A DNA stretch of 64,000 bases from Brachynemurus nebulosus (Eukaryota > Arthropoda > Insecta > Neuroptera > Myrmeleontidae): the NCBI GenBank assembly GCA_035578155.1, contig JAPWDM010000002.1, positions 39,516,811-39,580,810 on the forward strand. The letters run 5' to 3'. Made by a program: the position numbers and the translations under genes. The notes under the pieces are model-generated. The model saw nothing but the letters and a program-made list of their open reading frames with translations. It did not search any database and was not told where the DNA came from. The stretch's first letter is position 1. Every line of letters begins with the position of its first letter. Shown piece after piece: positions 1 through 15,731 of the stretch.

Positions 1-106
1 TTATCCATGAATTACACTAAAAATTTATTCGATTTTTCGAGTATGACTATTAATAACTTTTTCTAAGGAACAATATTTGATTAAGGCGATATATTTGTTG
101 CTTTAA

Positions 107-382
107 CCCATTAACGCCCGTGACGAAACTGTTTTAATTTTAGTTTTTTTCTGGATTAAATTAATACAAATAAGGTAAAAATATAGAAAGTGATGAAAAA
201 AATCGATTGAATGACTTCTATACATGCACAGAGCCGTGTATAGTGGGCGGAATTGTTCTCAACAGAGTCTTTTCACGCAGAATGTTAATTTGATAACATT
301 TTGAAATTACTTTTTTTTAAAGTAGAATTTGTTTTAAATAAAAGAAAGTCCTTTTAATAGGTGTATGGCGTGCGCTAATGGG
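107..382. mobile_element. piggyBac-like MITE with TTAA target duplication
   Basis: TTAA at 103-106 is followed by CCCATTAACGC, and GCGCTAATGGG is followed by TTAA at 383-386. The ends are inverted repeats with one mismatch in the first eleven bases. A TTAA duplication and a CCC start are typical of piggyBac elements. At 276 bp it has no transposase. Confidence 0.6.
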
Positions 383-910
383 TTAAGCAAAAATAATATT
401 ATAGAAGAATATATCAGTAGAATTTTAAAACCAAATAATAGGCACTAAGATTTTAATTATGTCAGAAATTTTTTGTAATTGCTTTTTCAAAGGTAGGGTA
501 AGATAAAACTAACGCCACTGTGAAGTTCAGTAATTCACAAATGATGCTTAAAAATGAAAAATGGCAAAAGGTACCTCAGTTTCATTTTAAGAGCCTTCTC
601 TAACAGTCGCGAATATTGAAAAGTTGGCAAGCCTGACTGCACTTTTTATTAATTTCTAACATATGCAGTTTCTAGAATTACTATTTTAATCCTAAGTTTC
701 AATCATGTTGGGTTTTGTTAGGTTAAATTAACTTTTGTTAGGTTAGATTAGATTAAATCGTAATTGAGATAGAAAGTATCTGTATCGCAGTCGTCTAAGA
801 GTAACGGATTCTTTAATATATGGTAAAGTGTATTTTTATTGAAAGAAAATGTTCATCGTTTTTAATTCATTTTTTATTTACAAAATTTGTATTATGTCTT
901 ATGTCTAGGT

Positions 911-1348
911 CATGTCCCTGCCACTCTCCGTATGTCTTTTATAAAAAAAATATACCGTTTACTGTCGCCGCTGTAACTTATACAAGATGGTGTTGATGGT
1001 ACTTGTATCTAAAATACAGTCGGGACATGAGTTTTGATAGTTCGCTATTTTTCATCAAAGATTCATCTAAAATAAATTAAATATTTAAAAAATGCTTTAA
1101 TTCAACCTAGAAAGATTAATTAAATTAAAAAAAATTTAAATGTTCATTAACACATAACTTGGTAACGATAATTTTGTACTCAAACATATGATAATATTGA
1201 TGATTAATTTTGACACCTATTTGATGAAAAATGCTCACATGTCCCAACTCTATTTAGTATAGGGATTCTTGATTACAAGTGCCATCAGCGCCATGTAGCG
1301 GAGTGTGACAATAGAAATTCGTCCTTGAAAACAAGTGGCAGGGACATG
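911..1348. mobile_element. hAT-like MITE with CATGTCCCTGCCAC termini
   Basis: The element begins CATGTCCCTGCCAC and ends GTGGCAGGGACATG. The 8-bp flanks are GTCTAGGT (903-910) and GTCTAGCC (1349-1356), matching at six of eight bases. A larger relative in the opposite orientation is at 32173-33807, and a degenerate interior fragment is near 36180-36340. There is no coding sequence. Confidence 0.6.
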
Positions 1349-1924
1349 GTCTAGCCGTTTAGGTATAGCTGATATTAGTAAAAATCTTTCGCAAATGTCA
1401 TTGATCCTAACCAAAGATTTTTTATATATTTTAAACCTCTCATATAAAACGTGACAGTTTAATTTGAAAATATGGCATCATGTATTTAACCATAGACCAT
1501 ATATAATGGACGTCGAACTTATATGGAAAGAACTGCCAAAATTGGCCACGAAAATGGCATGTATTAGGCTTTCTTTTTTCACCACTCGTGGCGTTAATAT
1601 TCCTCAGATACTGATGTGAATATACCGAATATAGTAAGATAAACCGGATAAAATAGAATGTAAATACAGTACTTATTCTCAAAAGGAAACACGTCGGAAA
1701 TGGGGAAGTGAATGTTTCCATTTGAGAATCACCAGTGTCGGTTGATGATTTAATAATAAGGAAATACGTAGAAATTACATATGTATGAAATAAACTCTTA
1801 TAGTTTAAATTACTTTATACGGCAAATATCCAATGGTACTGACTCCGATTTTACATAGTGACGTCAGCGAATTGTATAATATACAATGTAAATGATGCGA
1901 CGTAAAATCAAAATTGTTAAGTTT

Positions 1925-2030
1925 ATTTTAAAAACGATTGAAAAACCCACTTTATAATTGAGTTGAACATTGAAAAAGATTCCAGAATATTCTATTCAAA
2001 AGCTAACAAAGATATAGAAGCTCGCGTTTC
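1925..2030 (+). repeat. Single monomer of the heat-shock-element-like repeat
   Basis: TTCCAGAATATTC at 1980-1992 and the following AAGCTAACAAAGATAT resemble one unit of the tandem array at 26829-27560. The spacing TTC-2-GAA-2-TTC is the heat-shock-factor consensus. It lies about 200 bp upstream of the kinase exon at 2194, in its intron. Confidence 0.45.
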
Positions 2031-2193
2031 CATTTGGGAGTGTTTCCATTTGAAAATAAGTACTGTATCGCTTTGTTATCCAAGGCACACGAATGCCCTC
2101 TTATATTTAGACACTTTTTTGAATACATTGAGTTCGATCATCATTATTTCTAATCACCATATATTTTAACTGTCAACCCAATTTTTTTTATAG

Positions 2194-5333
<3,140 letters not shown>

Positions 5334-5680
5334 CTGGCCGCCACATTAGCATGTCCCACATGTATGTCCGAAGGATTTGATTGTAATCGTTTTCAGGGAA
5401 AACAACCGTGGCTCGATTTATGTCAGGCAATTGCCACAGCTGCTGCCACCCTACCCCGCGTACATACCAAACGTGAAAATAATCGACAACATCAATATAA
5501 TTTATAATAATTTTCCGGGGGTGGAAGGGATGATGAAGTGTGTGGTGTGCTCTATTTCGTTTCTTTTTAGCAAAATGGATAATTTATTTGTGTCTGAATC
5601 TCATATTTTTATTGCCAAACCGCTAACTATGTGTACATAATCTAAAAGAAAAATAAAACTAAAGCTGAGTTAACATTATT
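5334..5680 (+). other. Probable Btk29A-like 3' UTR with poly(A) signal
   Basis: About 300 bp downstream of the stop codon there is an AATAAA hexamer at 5652-5657. An open frame within it has no recognisable product. The UTR end is inferred from this signal only. Confidence 0.5.
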
Positions 5681-6013
5681 CAGTTTGTAAATTTGACGAA
5701 TAACACATATCATTTAGTGAAATTATTACTGAATATACATATTAATTATAATTCTACGTTCAAGCCATTCCCAAAACAACCTTATAGACTTCATTTTATT
5801 CATGGCGATTCAGTTGCGTTACATGAATTGAATAATGTAAACTCAGCTTTATAATTTTTTTTAAATTAAAATCAATCAAATTGGTTAATGAATTAACTAA
5901 TCCGTTTAAAAAAAATCTAATTCCTACTGTTTAAATTTTCCCATCACTATAGACAAGAACATTATGAAAGTATTTCTGTCTTTCTCTAATTGATTATAGA
6001 TAATTTAACGATT

Positions 6014-6137
6014 TAAGACTGGTTGCACATGTTTAAATTTAATTTCGTTAGTCCGGTTTGATTCCGATCCGCTTCTGATCCGATAATCAAATCGATTAAC
6101 GAAGGTAAAATCAAATGAGTGCGACCAGACTAATAAC
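6014..6137. repeat. Short inverted-repeat element
   Basis: GACTGGTTGCACATG near 6018 is mirrored by TGAGTGCGACCAGAC near 6130. The interior repeats GATCCG/GATAATC words that recur near 6450 and 8050. Probably a MITE; boundaries are approximate. Confidence 0.4.
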
Positions 6138-6620
6138 ATTTTCTCCTTTTGAAAAATTTCATAATATATATTAAAAAAAAAAAAAAAAAAATTATAAAAT
6201 TTTACATAATATTACGCTCAAATTTTACTCCAAAATTTTTGAAAATTTTATTTCGATAAATATATTTGTAGGGACCAAATTTTTCATGAAATATTAACAA
6301 TAATAGCAATTAAGTCATTATCAACTAAGTTCATTAACCATTTTAGACATCGAATTCTGTATTAGAACCATTTTTTTTTTTAAAATCATAAACGCATTTT
6401 TTACGCAAAAAATATTGAGATTACTTCAGTTGAAGACTGACTGATCGGTCCGATTATTGAATCGGAATGGAAACTGCCGCATACATATGATTCTAATTCC
6501 GATCGGGACCGTATTTAACAACATTTGGTGTTAAATTGAAACGTCAAGTCATGTGTGACAAAGACAATATATAACTACATTGATGTAATATAGATATTTG
6601 CGTATCATGTTATGCAAGTA

Positions 6621-7902
6621 TAGGGTTGCCATCCGTCCAGATTTCCCCGGATTTGTCCTTTTTTGAGGGCGTCCGGGAAACGTCCGGGCGGGGTTTTTGA
6701 TGCAGTCCGGGTTTTAGTTACCAGAACTAATGGAAGAAAAAAAATTATATTTTATACATAATTGCAATGATTTTATATTTTATTATTTCAAAAATTTGTG
6801 AAATTGCAAATTGTATAATTTTTATATACGGATGCTGTATTCAACAAAAAGAAGTTCCTTGTTAAAGGTACAATAGGATAATAAATTACATTAAAAATTG
6901 GAAATATCAGCAATAAACATCACCTGTAAAAGGTACGTGCGAATTGAATAAAATCAACTAGTGTGAGGACAGACCGGCACGGTCAGATCGAAACATCAAT
7001 AAAAAGTAATTATATTGTATACTTGACATAATATCCATTATCTATTTGATTTTAATTGTGTTCAGAAGAGTTGCGTTATTTTGTAGAAATTCATTCTAAA
7101 CAAAATTAAAAACGATTTTTAATTTTTTTTCTTTTTTAGAAACAAAATATTGTATTTTAGTCTAATAGCACTAAATTTTATCTATACATTAATTTTCGAA
7201 TAGACATAAAATTTTTTTAAAAAGAGATTCGTGTAGGGATTGCCGAAGAGAACATTTGTGCAAAATCTTAACTCCCGGAAATGTTTTTTTATATCATAAA
7301 TAGCGTTTTTTTACCTTTCACCGCTTACGTAGCGAAAACGGTGATAGATACATTGAAAAGTGTTAAGACCTTTCTTGTAGAGAATCGAATTCTCTACAAA
7401 AAAGTCCGCAAGAGCACCTGTCTATCTTATACAGGTGAAAAGATACAACGCTCCAAACGCGCACTCAAAAATTCACTTTTCTAGCGTTCCGGTAAGGTTC
7501 CGGACGGCACACCCTGCCGGAACGCTAGAAAAAGTGGATTTTTGAGTGCGCGTTTGGAGCGCTGTATCTTTTCAGCTGTACAAGATAGACAGGTGCTCTC
7601 GCTGACTTTGTATCTATCACCGTTTTCGCTACGTAAACGGTGAAAGGTCAAAAAACGCTATTTATGAATTTTCAATATTGTTTAAACAATATAAAAAAAC
7701 ATTTCCGGGAGTTCACATTTTGCACAAATGTTCTCTTCGGTAATCCGTACAAGAATCTCTTTTTAAAAATTTTTTATATCTATTCTAAAATTAATGTTTA
7801 GTGAGATAGGGCTTAAAATTAGTGCTATTGGACTATTTGAAAAGATGTCCGGGTTTTAAGCTCTAAAATCTGGGTTTGATAAATTTTCTAATGGCAACCC
7901 TA
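6621..7902. mobile_element. hAT-like element containing a giant internal palindrome
   Basis: The ends are TAGGGTTGCCAT (6621-6632) and ATGGCAACCCTA (7891-7902), a perfect 12-bp inverted repeat. They are flanked by the perfect 8-bp duplication TGCAAGTA (6613-6620 and 7903-7910). The interior holds a foldback at about 7155-7836. No transposase frame is present, and the open frame at 7281-7484 is part of the foldback arm. An 8-bp duplication supports hAT; the superfamily call is inferred. Confidence 0.8.
7155..7836. repeat. Long inverted repeat (foldback) inside the hAT-like element
   Basis: Arms of about 330 bp meet near 7505. Examples of paired blocks are GTAGCGAAAACGGTGATAGA with TCTATCACCGTTTTCGCTAC, and CTAGCGTTCCGG with CCGGAACGCTAG. 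Each arm carries a small extra palindrome absent from the other: GAGAATCGAATTCTC near 7381-7395 in the left arm, and ATATTGTTTAAACAATAT near 7675-7692 in the right arm. Confidence 0.8.
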
Positions 7903-7910
7903 TGCAAGTA

Positions 7911-9133
7911 AAACTATTGAAACGCTTACACACAATATTTCTTATTTTACCCGATAAAGGCGCCACTATCGACGCCAGTGCTGCCGTTTATAGTTCAGGC
8001 TCGCTTCCTATAGTATGAAATGGATTCAGATGATTACCAAAGCAGAAGATTCCGATCCGATAATCGGGCAAACCAGAATAAAAAAACGGGCGTTTATGGC
8101 CAGCCTAACTATTCAAAGATAATATTTTGTCAACTGCCAGTTATTAAGGTCGTTAAGATGGCGATTCTACTAAATAGAACTTATCAGTTAAAAAGTTTTA
8201 AAAATTTTTTTGTGAAAAAAGCTGGTCTAGTGATAAAATTATCATTCATTTGAGTCAATAACACACATGGGAGTCAAGCGATGGCACGATAAGGGTGTCA
8301 AAAAGTAATTTTTTGTGTGTTATTGATGAAAATTTGAAATGGGTCGAGTTGTCTCTCATCAAACAAAATATAACTCTTGTTTTGGTAAAATAGGTTAGTA
8401 AAAAGAAAAAATTACGGTACGTGCTGATATATAAGCAAGACTTTTTCAGGCTTGCAGTTCATTTTTGTTTAATCGAAGACAACTCGGTGCTAATCCTACG
8501 GATGAGTAGGAGACCTCGTTCGAAAATTTTTATTACCAACTGGTTACTAAATAGAAACAAATGCAGCAATAATTTTTTTTTTTAATATTAGCTCAAATAT
8601 TTAGTAAGAACGAATTACTATTTTAACATTTAAAAAATACATAAATATTACAGGTATTTTAATAAAATTTTGCGAATTTCTAAAAAAAAGCAGTTGTAAG
8701 ATTTTCTTTTATATTTTTGTGTTTTAAGACTGTGAATTACATATTTATTAATTAAATTTAATTAAATAATAATTTATCGCTTAATTATATGTAAGAATAA
8801 TGAATAATGTTAGCCAGTGAACAAAATAAGGGGTAGAAATTTTGAATACCAACTAGTCTTCTTGAATGCGATTTAAAAATAATTGTATATAAAGTATTTT
8901 TTAAAATAAGTTGATCAAATAGTTAATAATATTTGATAATTAGAAAATATAAAAATTTTTGACTTAAAATTTTATTCTTAAAAAATTGATAAAGAAAATT
9001 TTAGAATTTTTTGACAAAAGGTATTTTATATTGTAACTGTTTTTCATAATTCCCGATAGTTATTTGTAGGAATATTTCGCCATAGAATAAGTTATATGTA
9101 CAAAGTAAACTTGAGCATGCTTATAGTTTAGAA
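7911..9133. other. Intergenic, no gene recognised
   Basis: AT-rich sequence. The only open frame of note (8020-8253) has no recognisable motif and includes GATCCGATAATC-type repeat words also seen at 6070. Nothing else can be supported. Confidence 0.5.
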
Positions 9134-9770
9134 TGCTCACATATCATAAATTAGCTGTCAGTTTTTTTTATGAATGAGCCATTTTCTCAAAATATGTAAC
9201 TGTCTGACACCAAGGCGGCGACACAGTTAAGTTGGGATTACATCTCTATGATTAAAATTTTAATTTAAAAATTGCTATGTAACTGAATAAAAAAATTGTT
9301 TAACACCAGGGCGGCGCCACCGGTTAATCGGAACTACCTCTATAGTTGGAATATTAATTTCTAAAAAATAAACAGTATTTCTAGGTAACCGAATTGGAAA
9401 ATTTCGTTGCTAAAGTGGAATTAACAGAAGGTGATTTTTGGTTGGTTAAATTAATATCTCGATTATAGACATGTATTCCCAAATACCTGTGTCGCCGCCC
9501 TGGTGACAGATTGCTACATATTTGAGAAAATGGTCCATTATTATTTATATTTTATCTTTTTTACAGTCTCAAATAATTACGTATACCTATTTGACATAAA
9601 AGGAAAACGCGACAAATTGGTTAAACCATATACTATTTCTTTTTTTTTTTTTACCAAAACCAATATTTATGTCACTTTAATTGGTCAAAAATTATTACCT
9701 ACTTGAATGTTGGAGTATATGGGTCAGTAATTCATTCAAAAACTGACAGTTTATTTATGATATGTGAGCA
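9134..9770. mobile_element. Composite inverted-repeat element, copy 1
   Basis: The outer ends TGCTCACATATCATAAAT (9134) and ATTTATGATATGTGAGCA (9770) are inverted. A second inverted pair lies inside, at about 9180 and 9535 (ATTTTCTCAAA.ATGTA and TACATATTTGAGAAAAT), next to GGCGGCGACAC/GTGTCGCCGCC. The same interior occurs in opposite orientation at 46738-47066. No target duplication was resolved and no protein is encoded. Confidence 0.6.
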
Positions 9771-10008
9771 TTTTAATCTATCAACATGTTTACTTCATGC
9801 ATATTATTCAGTATCCTGTATCTCCCTATGTTCATCATAGACTATAAGCAGAGTACTATACGAGCAAACAATAAACCCCGTCGCGTCGGTATTCTTTTTA
9901 AGGGCTCTTTTTGTTTGAAGCGATACTAAGTGCAGTAAAGTGATATAAAGTTTGGACAAGTTCTTTCCTTTTGGGCGCATATTTTATGTTACTACCAGTA
10001 GTACCAAT

Positions 10009-10813
10009 CAGCCCCGGTTTTGTCAGCTACGATTTTTTAGAACCGGGGCAGAAACTTGAAAATGACGCCCCCCCCCCCCCGCCAACGTTTGACATAAATT
10101 GTCAAAAAAAAAACTCATAAGTATATAAGTCCTTTATAAAACTCCAATTTTTCCCGTTGCGGTAATGATAAAAATTGAGGGTTTTGTAAAGGATCAATAT
10201 AGGTACAAGTTCATTTTTTATTTTAATAAATCTACTCTGAAAGCACTACAAAGTTGTGCAAATTTCAAATTTTTATTACCAGCCCCATTAGAGATACAGG
10301 GGCGCAAAATTTCAAAATTTGAAAAAAAGTCAGTTTTCGGAAATTCGTAAAAATTAAAGGATACAAGTTTCACAATTGAAATAGTGTGTATTTGTTTCAT
10401 AATGGGTAATTGTACCCGTATAGCTACTCTCATAAAAAATACTAAGCGAGGTTTAAAACATTCCTTCTATAAGAAAAAAATGTTTTCTTATGGAAGGATT
10501 AAATATGGACATCACTTAAAATAAAGAAAATAGGTTAAATATGGACATCACTTAAAATAAAGAGATATTTATTACCTTTAAAATAGTTTTTATTTCAACC
10601 TTTTAGGATGAACGGTTTATGAAATATGTGCATTGGCATAAATGGCTGCAAACACAAAAATCAGCGCAAACTGGGAAACAAAAATGGCTATCACGCTTAA
10701 ACGGTTCAAAATAATTTGATAACCATTTGATATAGACCGACCTAGTATGATTTTGGCGCCCCCTGAAACTCCCGCCCGGGGCAGGGGCCCCGCCCCCCTT
10801 AGATCCGGGCCTG
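10009..10813. mobile_element. hAT-like non-autonomous element
   Basis: It begins CAGCCCCGGTTTTG and ends CCGGGCCTG, with the perfect 8-bp duplication GTACCAAT at 10001-10008 and 10814-10821. The ends are only loosely inverted (CAGCCCCGG against CAGGCCCGG). It contains a 13-C run near 10068 and a short direct repeat of TAAATATGGACATCACTT at about 10500 and 10533. No transposase was found. Confidence 0.7.
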
Positions 10814-10959
10814 GTACCAATGTCCTTGTAATCAGTATTCTTATCTTAGCCAGTTTTCACTCATTGTAGTAAAAAGTACCCCCTCTGTTAATAGTATGCA
10901 AAGTTTGAAATTAGGCGTTCATTTTTTTAAAGTCAATTGTTGTAATGGCATTGTTTTAT

Positions 10960-11130
10960 TTTAAATGAGTTTTTTTGAGTGACTGCGAGACGTTTCCCGC
11001 TGTTAGAAGTATGGCTTGAAGGCAAAACAAACAACGTTTTAAACACATTTTTTCCCGGGAATCATGTTTTATCGGGATAAAAAAAGGTTTGTGTCCTTCG
11101 CTATCTTTATGCAATATTTCAAATCGATTA
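10960..11130. repeat. Dispersed repeat fragment shared with 25530-25680
   Basis: GGCTTGAAGGCAAAACAAAC...AACGTTTTAAA, then CGGGATAAAAA and TGTGTCCTTC, align with the block at about 25540-25650. This wording is common in 3' parts of insect non-LTR or SINE-like repeats; that link is from memory and only suggestive. Confidence 0.4.
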
Positions 11131-11228
11131 ATTAAGCTGTTAAGGCGTGAAAGCGAGACAAAAAAAAAAAACAAAACTGACTTTTGCATTTATAATATTA
11201 GTATGATGTTAACTCTTCTGATGATTAA

Positions 11229-11520
11229 GACGAGTTAAGCGAGTTAATATGGCGGCTTAAAATGCTTTGATATGTATTTATTCACTTGTACAAGTGCCGC
11301 CATCTGTGACAGATTTTTCGAAATACGATATAACTGTAAGTAATGTTCAATTTTACCAACATAGTTTAGTATAATTTCTATTTTGCAAATTCTAGGTTGT
11401 CATTTTTTTGATTTTAGTATCTCTGATTTTATTTCTTTTTTTATAACCTTATCTATTGTACTCTTCACTGGCAGTAAAAGATCCGGCATTTTGAGACAAA
11501 AAAATTTTTTATGATTAAAA
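11229..11520 (+). repeat. Dispersed 300-bp repeat, copy 1
   Basis: It matches 19787-20095 in the same orientation, from AAGACGAGTTAA through AATGCTTTGATATGTAT and ACCAACATAGTTTAGTATAA to CATTTTGAGACAAAAAAATT. Several substitutions and short gaps separate the copies. No terminal repeats or coding sequence were seen, so its type is unknown. Confidence 0.65.
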
Positions 11521-13679
11521 TGAAAAAAGATTAATAACAACAAATGTGTATCTTATCTACTTCTCTCTGTTACCACTATCGTTTTGAACGAAAGCTTTTA
11601 CTTTGGACGTGGATACAGTGTAACAAATAAAATCTAACTGTTTTCGTCCTTTTCATAACAAAACTTTTTTTTTGGCCATTCACTCTTATCGTATCTTCAT
11701 CTTTCTTTTAATTTAACACCAAACTGAAAGGCAACAAAAAGATAAGAGTCAATTTAACTGTGATTTAAAATATGCGTCCTATCAACTTTAGAAATGTGGT
11801 GTAAAATAAGCGCTTGGTTCGGCTAGCCGAGGTAATTTTTTACAATATCAGTTTGATCTCCTTATATCAACAAAATTTCCAAGTTTTAAATAAAAATATT
11901 ATATTTCAAAATGGCGACAATATAGTTCTTATAATAGAGACAATTTCTAATAAATAAAACGCACAATTATTCTCTATGTCATTTAGTTTTTAAAATGCAT
12001 TTAACATAAACGTGTATAATATATTAAAATTAATAATAATAATATTTGATCTCTATTAAAATATAAAAAAATTACCTATTGTCAAAAAATATTTATTAAT
12101 TAAAATACTTACATAATTTCTATTAGTCATTCCAAAAAATATATATGTTACCTATTAATATTAAACCTAATTAATCTGTTTAATTTTTATTTATTTTTTT
12201 CTTACTCAAATGAATCTCAAACTTATGTTTCAATACAATTCTAAAAGTATAGCAAATCTGGTAAATTTTGTGTAAAATTTTTAATATAGATTCGAATCTT
12301 TACATTCAAAAACGCATAATGTTAATTTTTCATGAGTCACAAGTGATATCTTGAGCAACAAACAAGTTGCATATTTTTGAAATTTTCTTCTATTAAAAAC
12401 TTAAAATGAAACTTAAAACTTACCGGTATTATTTAGATGACTCACGAAAGATTCGAAAACGAAATGTGAAGAATCTAACCTTTGAAAAAAGTTGATAAAG
12501 CAATTAAATGTGCATCTTTTTATAAAGTAAACTCGGAATTGATTACTTTTTCTGAAACAGAAAGAAAGGATTTTTATTTAAAAATGTTCCACTGAAACGA
12601 GCTTTTCTTCTAAACAATTTTTTATACATTTGATCGGTATTTTTCAATTATTATACTATATTATTTATTTTCCTTTATTTAAAATTCTGTGTATTCTTAG
12701 GTTTGTATCAGTTAATTAAATAAAATGAATATAATAAAAAAAAAAAATCAGAATCATTTTCTTGCCAATAAGGCAATTTTTTGTTATATTTTCCAGTTCT
12801 ATATCAAATAGGACGTTTTCAGCCACTACAATGTCTTTGCAGAACTTGCTTTATTGTTGTATAAAACCACTGGACTGCAAATCAAATGAATCAAAAAGGG
12901 ACGAAAGGAGACCATATCTATGGACAAAACTAATATTTTCATCCATAAAGTACTAACTCATATTAATATTACTAGTGTCAGAGAACATAGACTTAATTAT
13001 TAGGTCTCTCTTTACTACTAGTGTTTTGTTAATGAGAAGAGTGAAAATAAATTTGACAACATTATTACCATCTAGTGGCAATAAAACTTAGAGAGTTTTC
13101 TATCGAATTTCAATTTTAAAAAGGTTACTATTTATAATTAAATATCAGTGTGAATTTTATTACCACCAGAGGATCGTGCGTAATGGGCTACGTTCGGTTT
13201 TCTCAATTGATTGTCAATAATAATTTGATCGTTAACTGACTGTCATTTAGTGTAAATGACAACTGCAAATTCATCAGCCGATTACGTTGACATTAGTTGA
13301 GCAAGTTGAGTCAATAATTTTATCTACGACTACCATGAAATTGCTTGTTTATTGTACAAAATACTCTCTAAGTAAGCTACGTTTTACATACAGCCACATA
13401 TCCAGCTGTACAAAAAATGGCCCTTTACATGCCTGTATGCTAAAAATAACAACGCCTACTACACTTTTATTAATTCTTATATAATTATTATATATTATAC
13501 AGTGATATACATGATACATATTATGTTAGAATCTGTACAAAAATTTTACCTAGCAACTGATTGTTTACGTTTGTTTTTAGTAAATTTCAAATACTACATA
13601 ATTTTAATGTATTGGTATTTGTAGATTTGTACCAAATTTTTGTCGTTTATTGTGAATTTCACGTTAGTCGTAGATAAAG
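11521..13679. other. Intergenic, no gene recognised
   Basis: AT-rich, with homopolymer runs. The open frames at 12762-12956 and 13287-13484 lack motifs and conserved composition and were not called. A possible short inverted pair near 13200-13270 is too weak to delimit. Confidence 0.5.
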
Positions 13680-13812
13680 TATAGTACATAACTCGGTTGT
13701 AAGGCATATTACACACTCGCGCAATTATACACTCGCCGCTGTGCGGCTCTTGCGTAACTTTTTCGCTCGTGTGTAATATGCAACTTACAACCTCAATCAC
13801 ATAATGTACTAT
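13680..13812. repeat. Palindromic MITE-like element
   Basis: The arms pair AGTACATAACTCGGTTGTAAG and GCATATTACACACTCGCG with CGCTCGTGTGTAATATGC and CTTACAACC...ATAATGTACT. The loop is GC-rich near GCCGCTGTGCGGC. It resembles in style, not in sequence, the palindrome at 4324-4482. Confidence 0.6.
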
Positions 13813-14538
13813 CACTAAATTAGCATGTGTAAAAATGTAAACATTGCACGGTCGGTATGGCCTATAAGAATCTTGAGCATGACTGTGCAGGTGATAATTT
13901 GTTAATTGGAATATAATTCAAATGTAAGTATATTAAATTTTTGAACCAAGTTAAAAAAAAAAATAAAAATTGTAAAAGAAAGGATATTATCAAATTAACG
14001 TGCCTAGTGTTTCCGTTTCCATGTTTTGATTTCATTCTACTCTTTTTTTCATAAACTTATGTTTTCATATTATGTAATAATATTAACATCAGAAATGGTA
14101 GACATTTTATATGTGTCGTGATATATGAGCATATTTTGATGAAAACTGAAGTACCAAACGCACGACAAAACTCATTTGCAAAACCGAACAAGTGACAATA
14201 GTTTATCTGCAAAAATTAACAAATGACGAAAATCATCTGCTATGCAGATGGCAAAAACGAACGCAGCCATCTTTGGTCGCCAATGTAAAGTTCAGTTAAT
14301 GTCAAATTTTGCACTTTTTCAACGTTTTTAAAAATTTTACGACTCCTAATCATATATGTAGTAGGGTAAAAGACCCCATTGTCGATCGGGGTTATAAGTC
14401 CGAACAGTTTTGACATTTATATCTTAATGAAGTTATTTCTGAAAGAAACCTTTGATAAAAAAAATTATTATTAATAGAATGATTATTTTTCAATTTAAAT
14501 TCACCTCACATTTAATGCCTCCTCACTTAATTTAAGAA

Positions 14539-14643
<105 letters not shown>

Positions 14644-15264
14644 AAAATTTTTGTTGAATTCGTGAATTTTTAATATGATGGATGATCATTATTCAAAACA
14701 CATGAATTATAAATTGTAACATTTTTCACCGAATTTTTAAAGTTATTAGCATAATAAAAGTATACAAATAATTGTTATTAGTCCACTTAAGAGATTAGGA
14801 TAGCTAAATTAAATTTTATATGCGTTAAATATTATTTGTATGACTGATTCTTCTTGGGATCTGAGTTTTACAGTTAGGTACCGCATTTTGAGAATTATAT
14901 ATTGCATATCTATTTTATAAACATTTTTAATTAATTTTTGGGTTTAAAACACTTAACTAACCGTTTTTATAATTTTACTTTAATATTTTATTTATTTCAG
15001 AAGGTAAAATCAATTGAAAAATAATTAATATTGAATTAAAACTTCCAAATTGTTATTTATATAGGTATTATCAAATAAAAACGTCAAACATAATATGTAT
15101 GATATGTATGTATTAGATCTGAAACGACACATGGAGATACAATATAAACTTAATTTAACTGTTTAAAAATTCACAATGATTAACGGCTAAGTCAGATCTT
15201 ACACAATGTTTTTTTAAAAGATCAGCAGAGAGCGAAACGAAATTGTGATTTTAGTGGTTTATTT

Positions 15265-15415
15265 TATCGAATATTTAAACCATTCTTGGCTTTTGCTTTG
15301 ACGTTCTATGTTTCACTAGATGTCACTCTATGATAATACTCTATGACATAGAGCCTCACCGAGTAGTGGATAGAGTGTCAAAGTGGCTGGAAGAGAATGG
15401 TTCAAATATTCGATA
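15265..15415. mobile_element. 151-bp inverted-repeat MITE
   Basis: It starts TATCGAATATTTAAACCATT and ends AATGGTTCAAATATTCGATA, inverted with one mismatch in twenty. The interior includes CTCTATGATA...CTCTATGACA direct words. No coding sequence. Confidence 0.65.
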
Positions 15416-15731
15416 GTAGAAGATTTGTAGTACTGTATGTCATGTACCTTAATGCGCGATTTTTCATAGGGGTCAGTGTATTGATCTTTCAAAGGAGGTT
15501 AATATACTCTGTCCGTTTTTTCATAGACGTCAACAAATTATAAAACAAAAACATTAATAAATCAAAATTTTTGGGTTATATTTTCTTAAAAACATATCCA
15601 TTGGATTAAAAAAACTTGGTTTCATACTTATTAAGAAAAAAAAATGGGTGTTTTGTTTATTTTTAAATTTTTTTAAGCTAATTTAATGATACAGCTAAAA
15701 ATAGTGATCGGTCATCGGGTCTCTTACCCTA

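Larger units (their letters stand above)
1..2193 (+). other. Intron of the Btk29A-like gene, left part cut by window edge
   Basis: No kinase, SH2 or SH3 exon could be found between base 1 and the acceptor at 2193, so this is read as intron. It holds a TTAA-flanked MITE (107-382), a hAT-like element (about 911-1348) and one monomer of a heat-shock-like repeat near 1980. The remainder, including 387-900 and 1357-1920, is AT-rich and shows nothing I can name. Confidence 0.6.

Noticed and set aside
1..2193. Search for Btk29A SH2, SH3 or N-lobe exons
   Set aside because: No FLVR-type SH2 or glycine-loop kinase motif was found in any frame; treated as intron.
8440..8540. Possible small structured RNA (GAAGACAACTCGGTGCTAAT...)
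   Set aside because: No cloverleaf, box motifs or recognised snRNA sequence; only slightly GC-richer than its surroundings.
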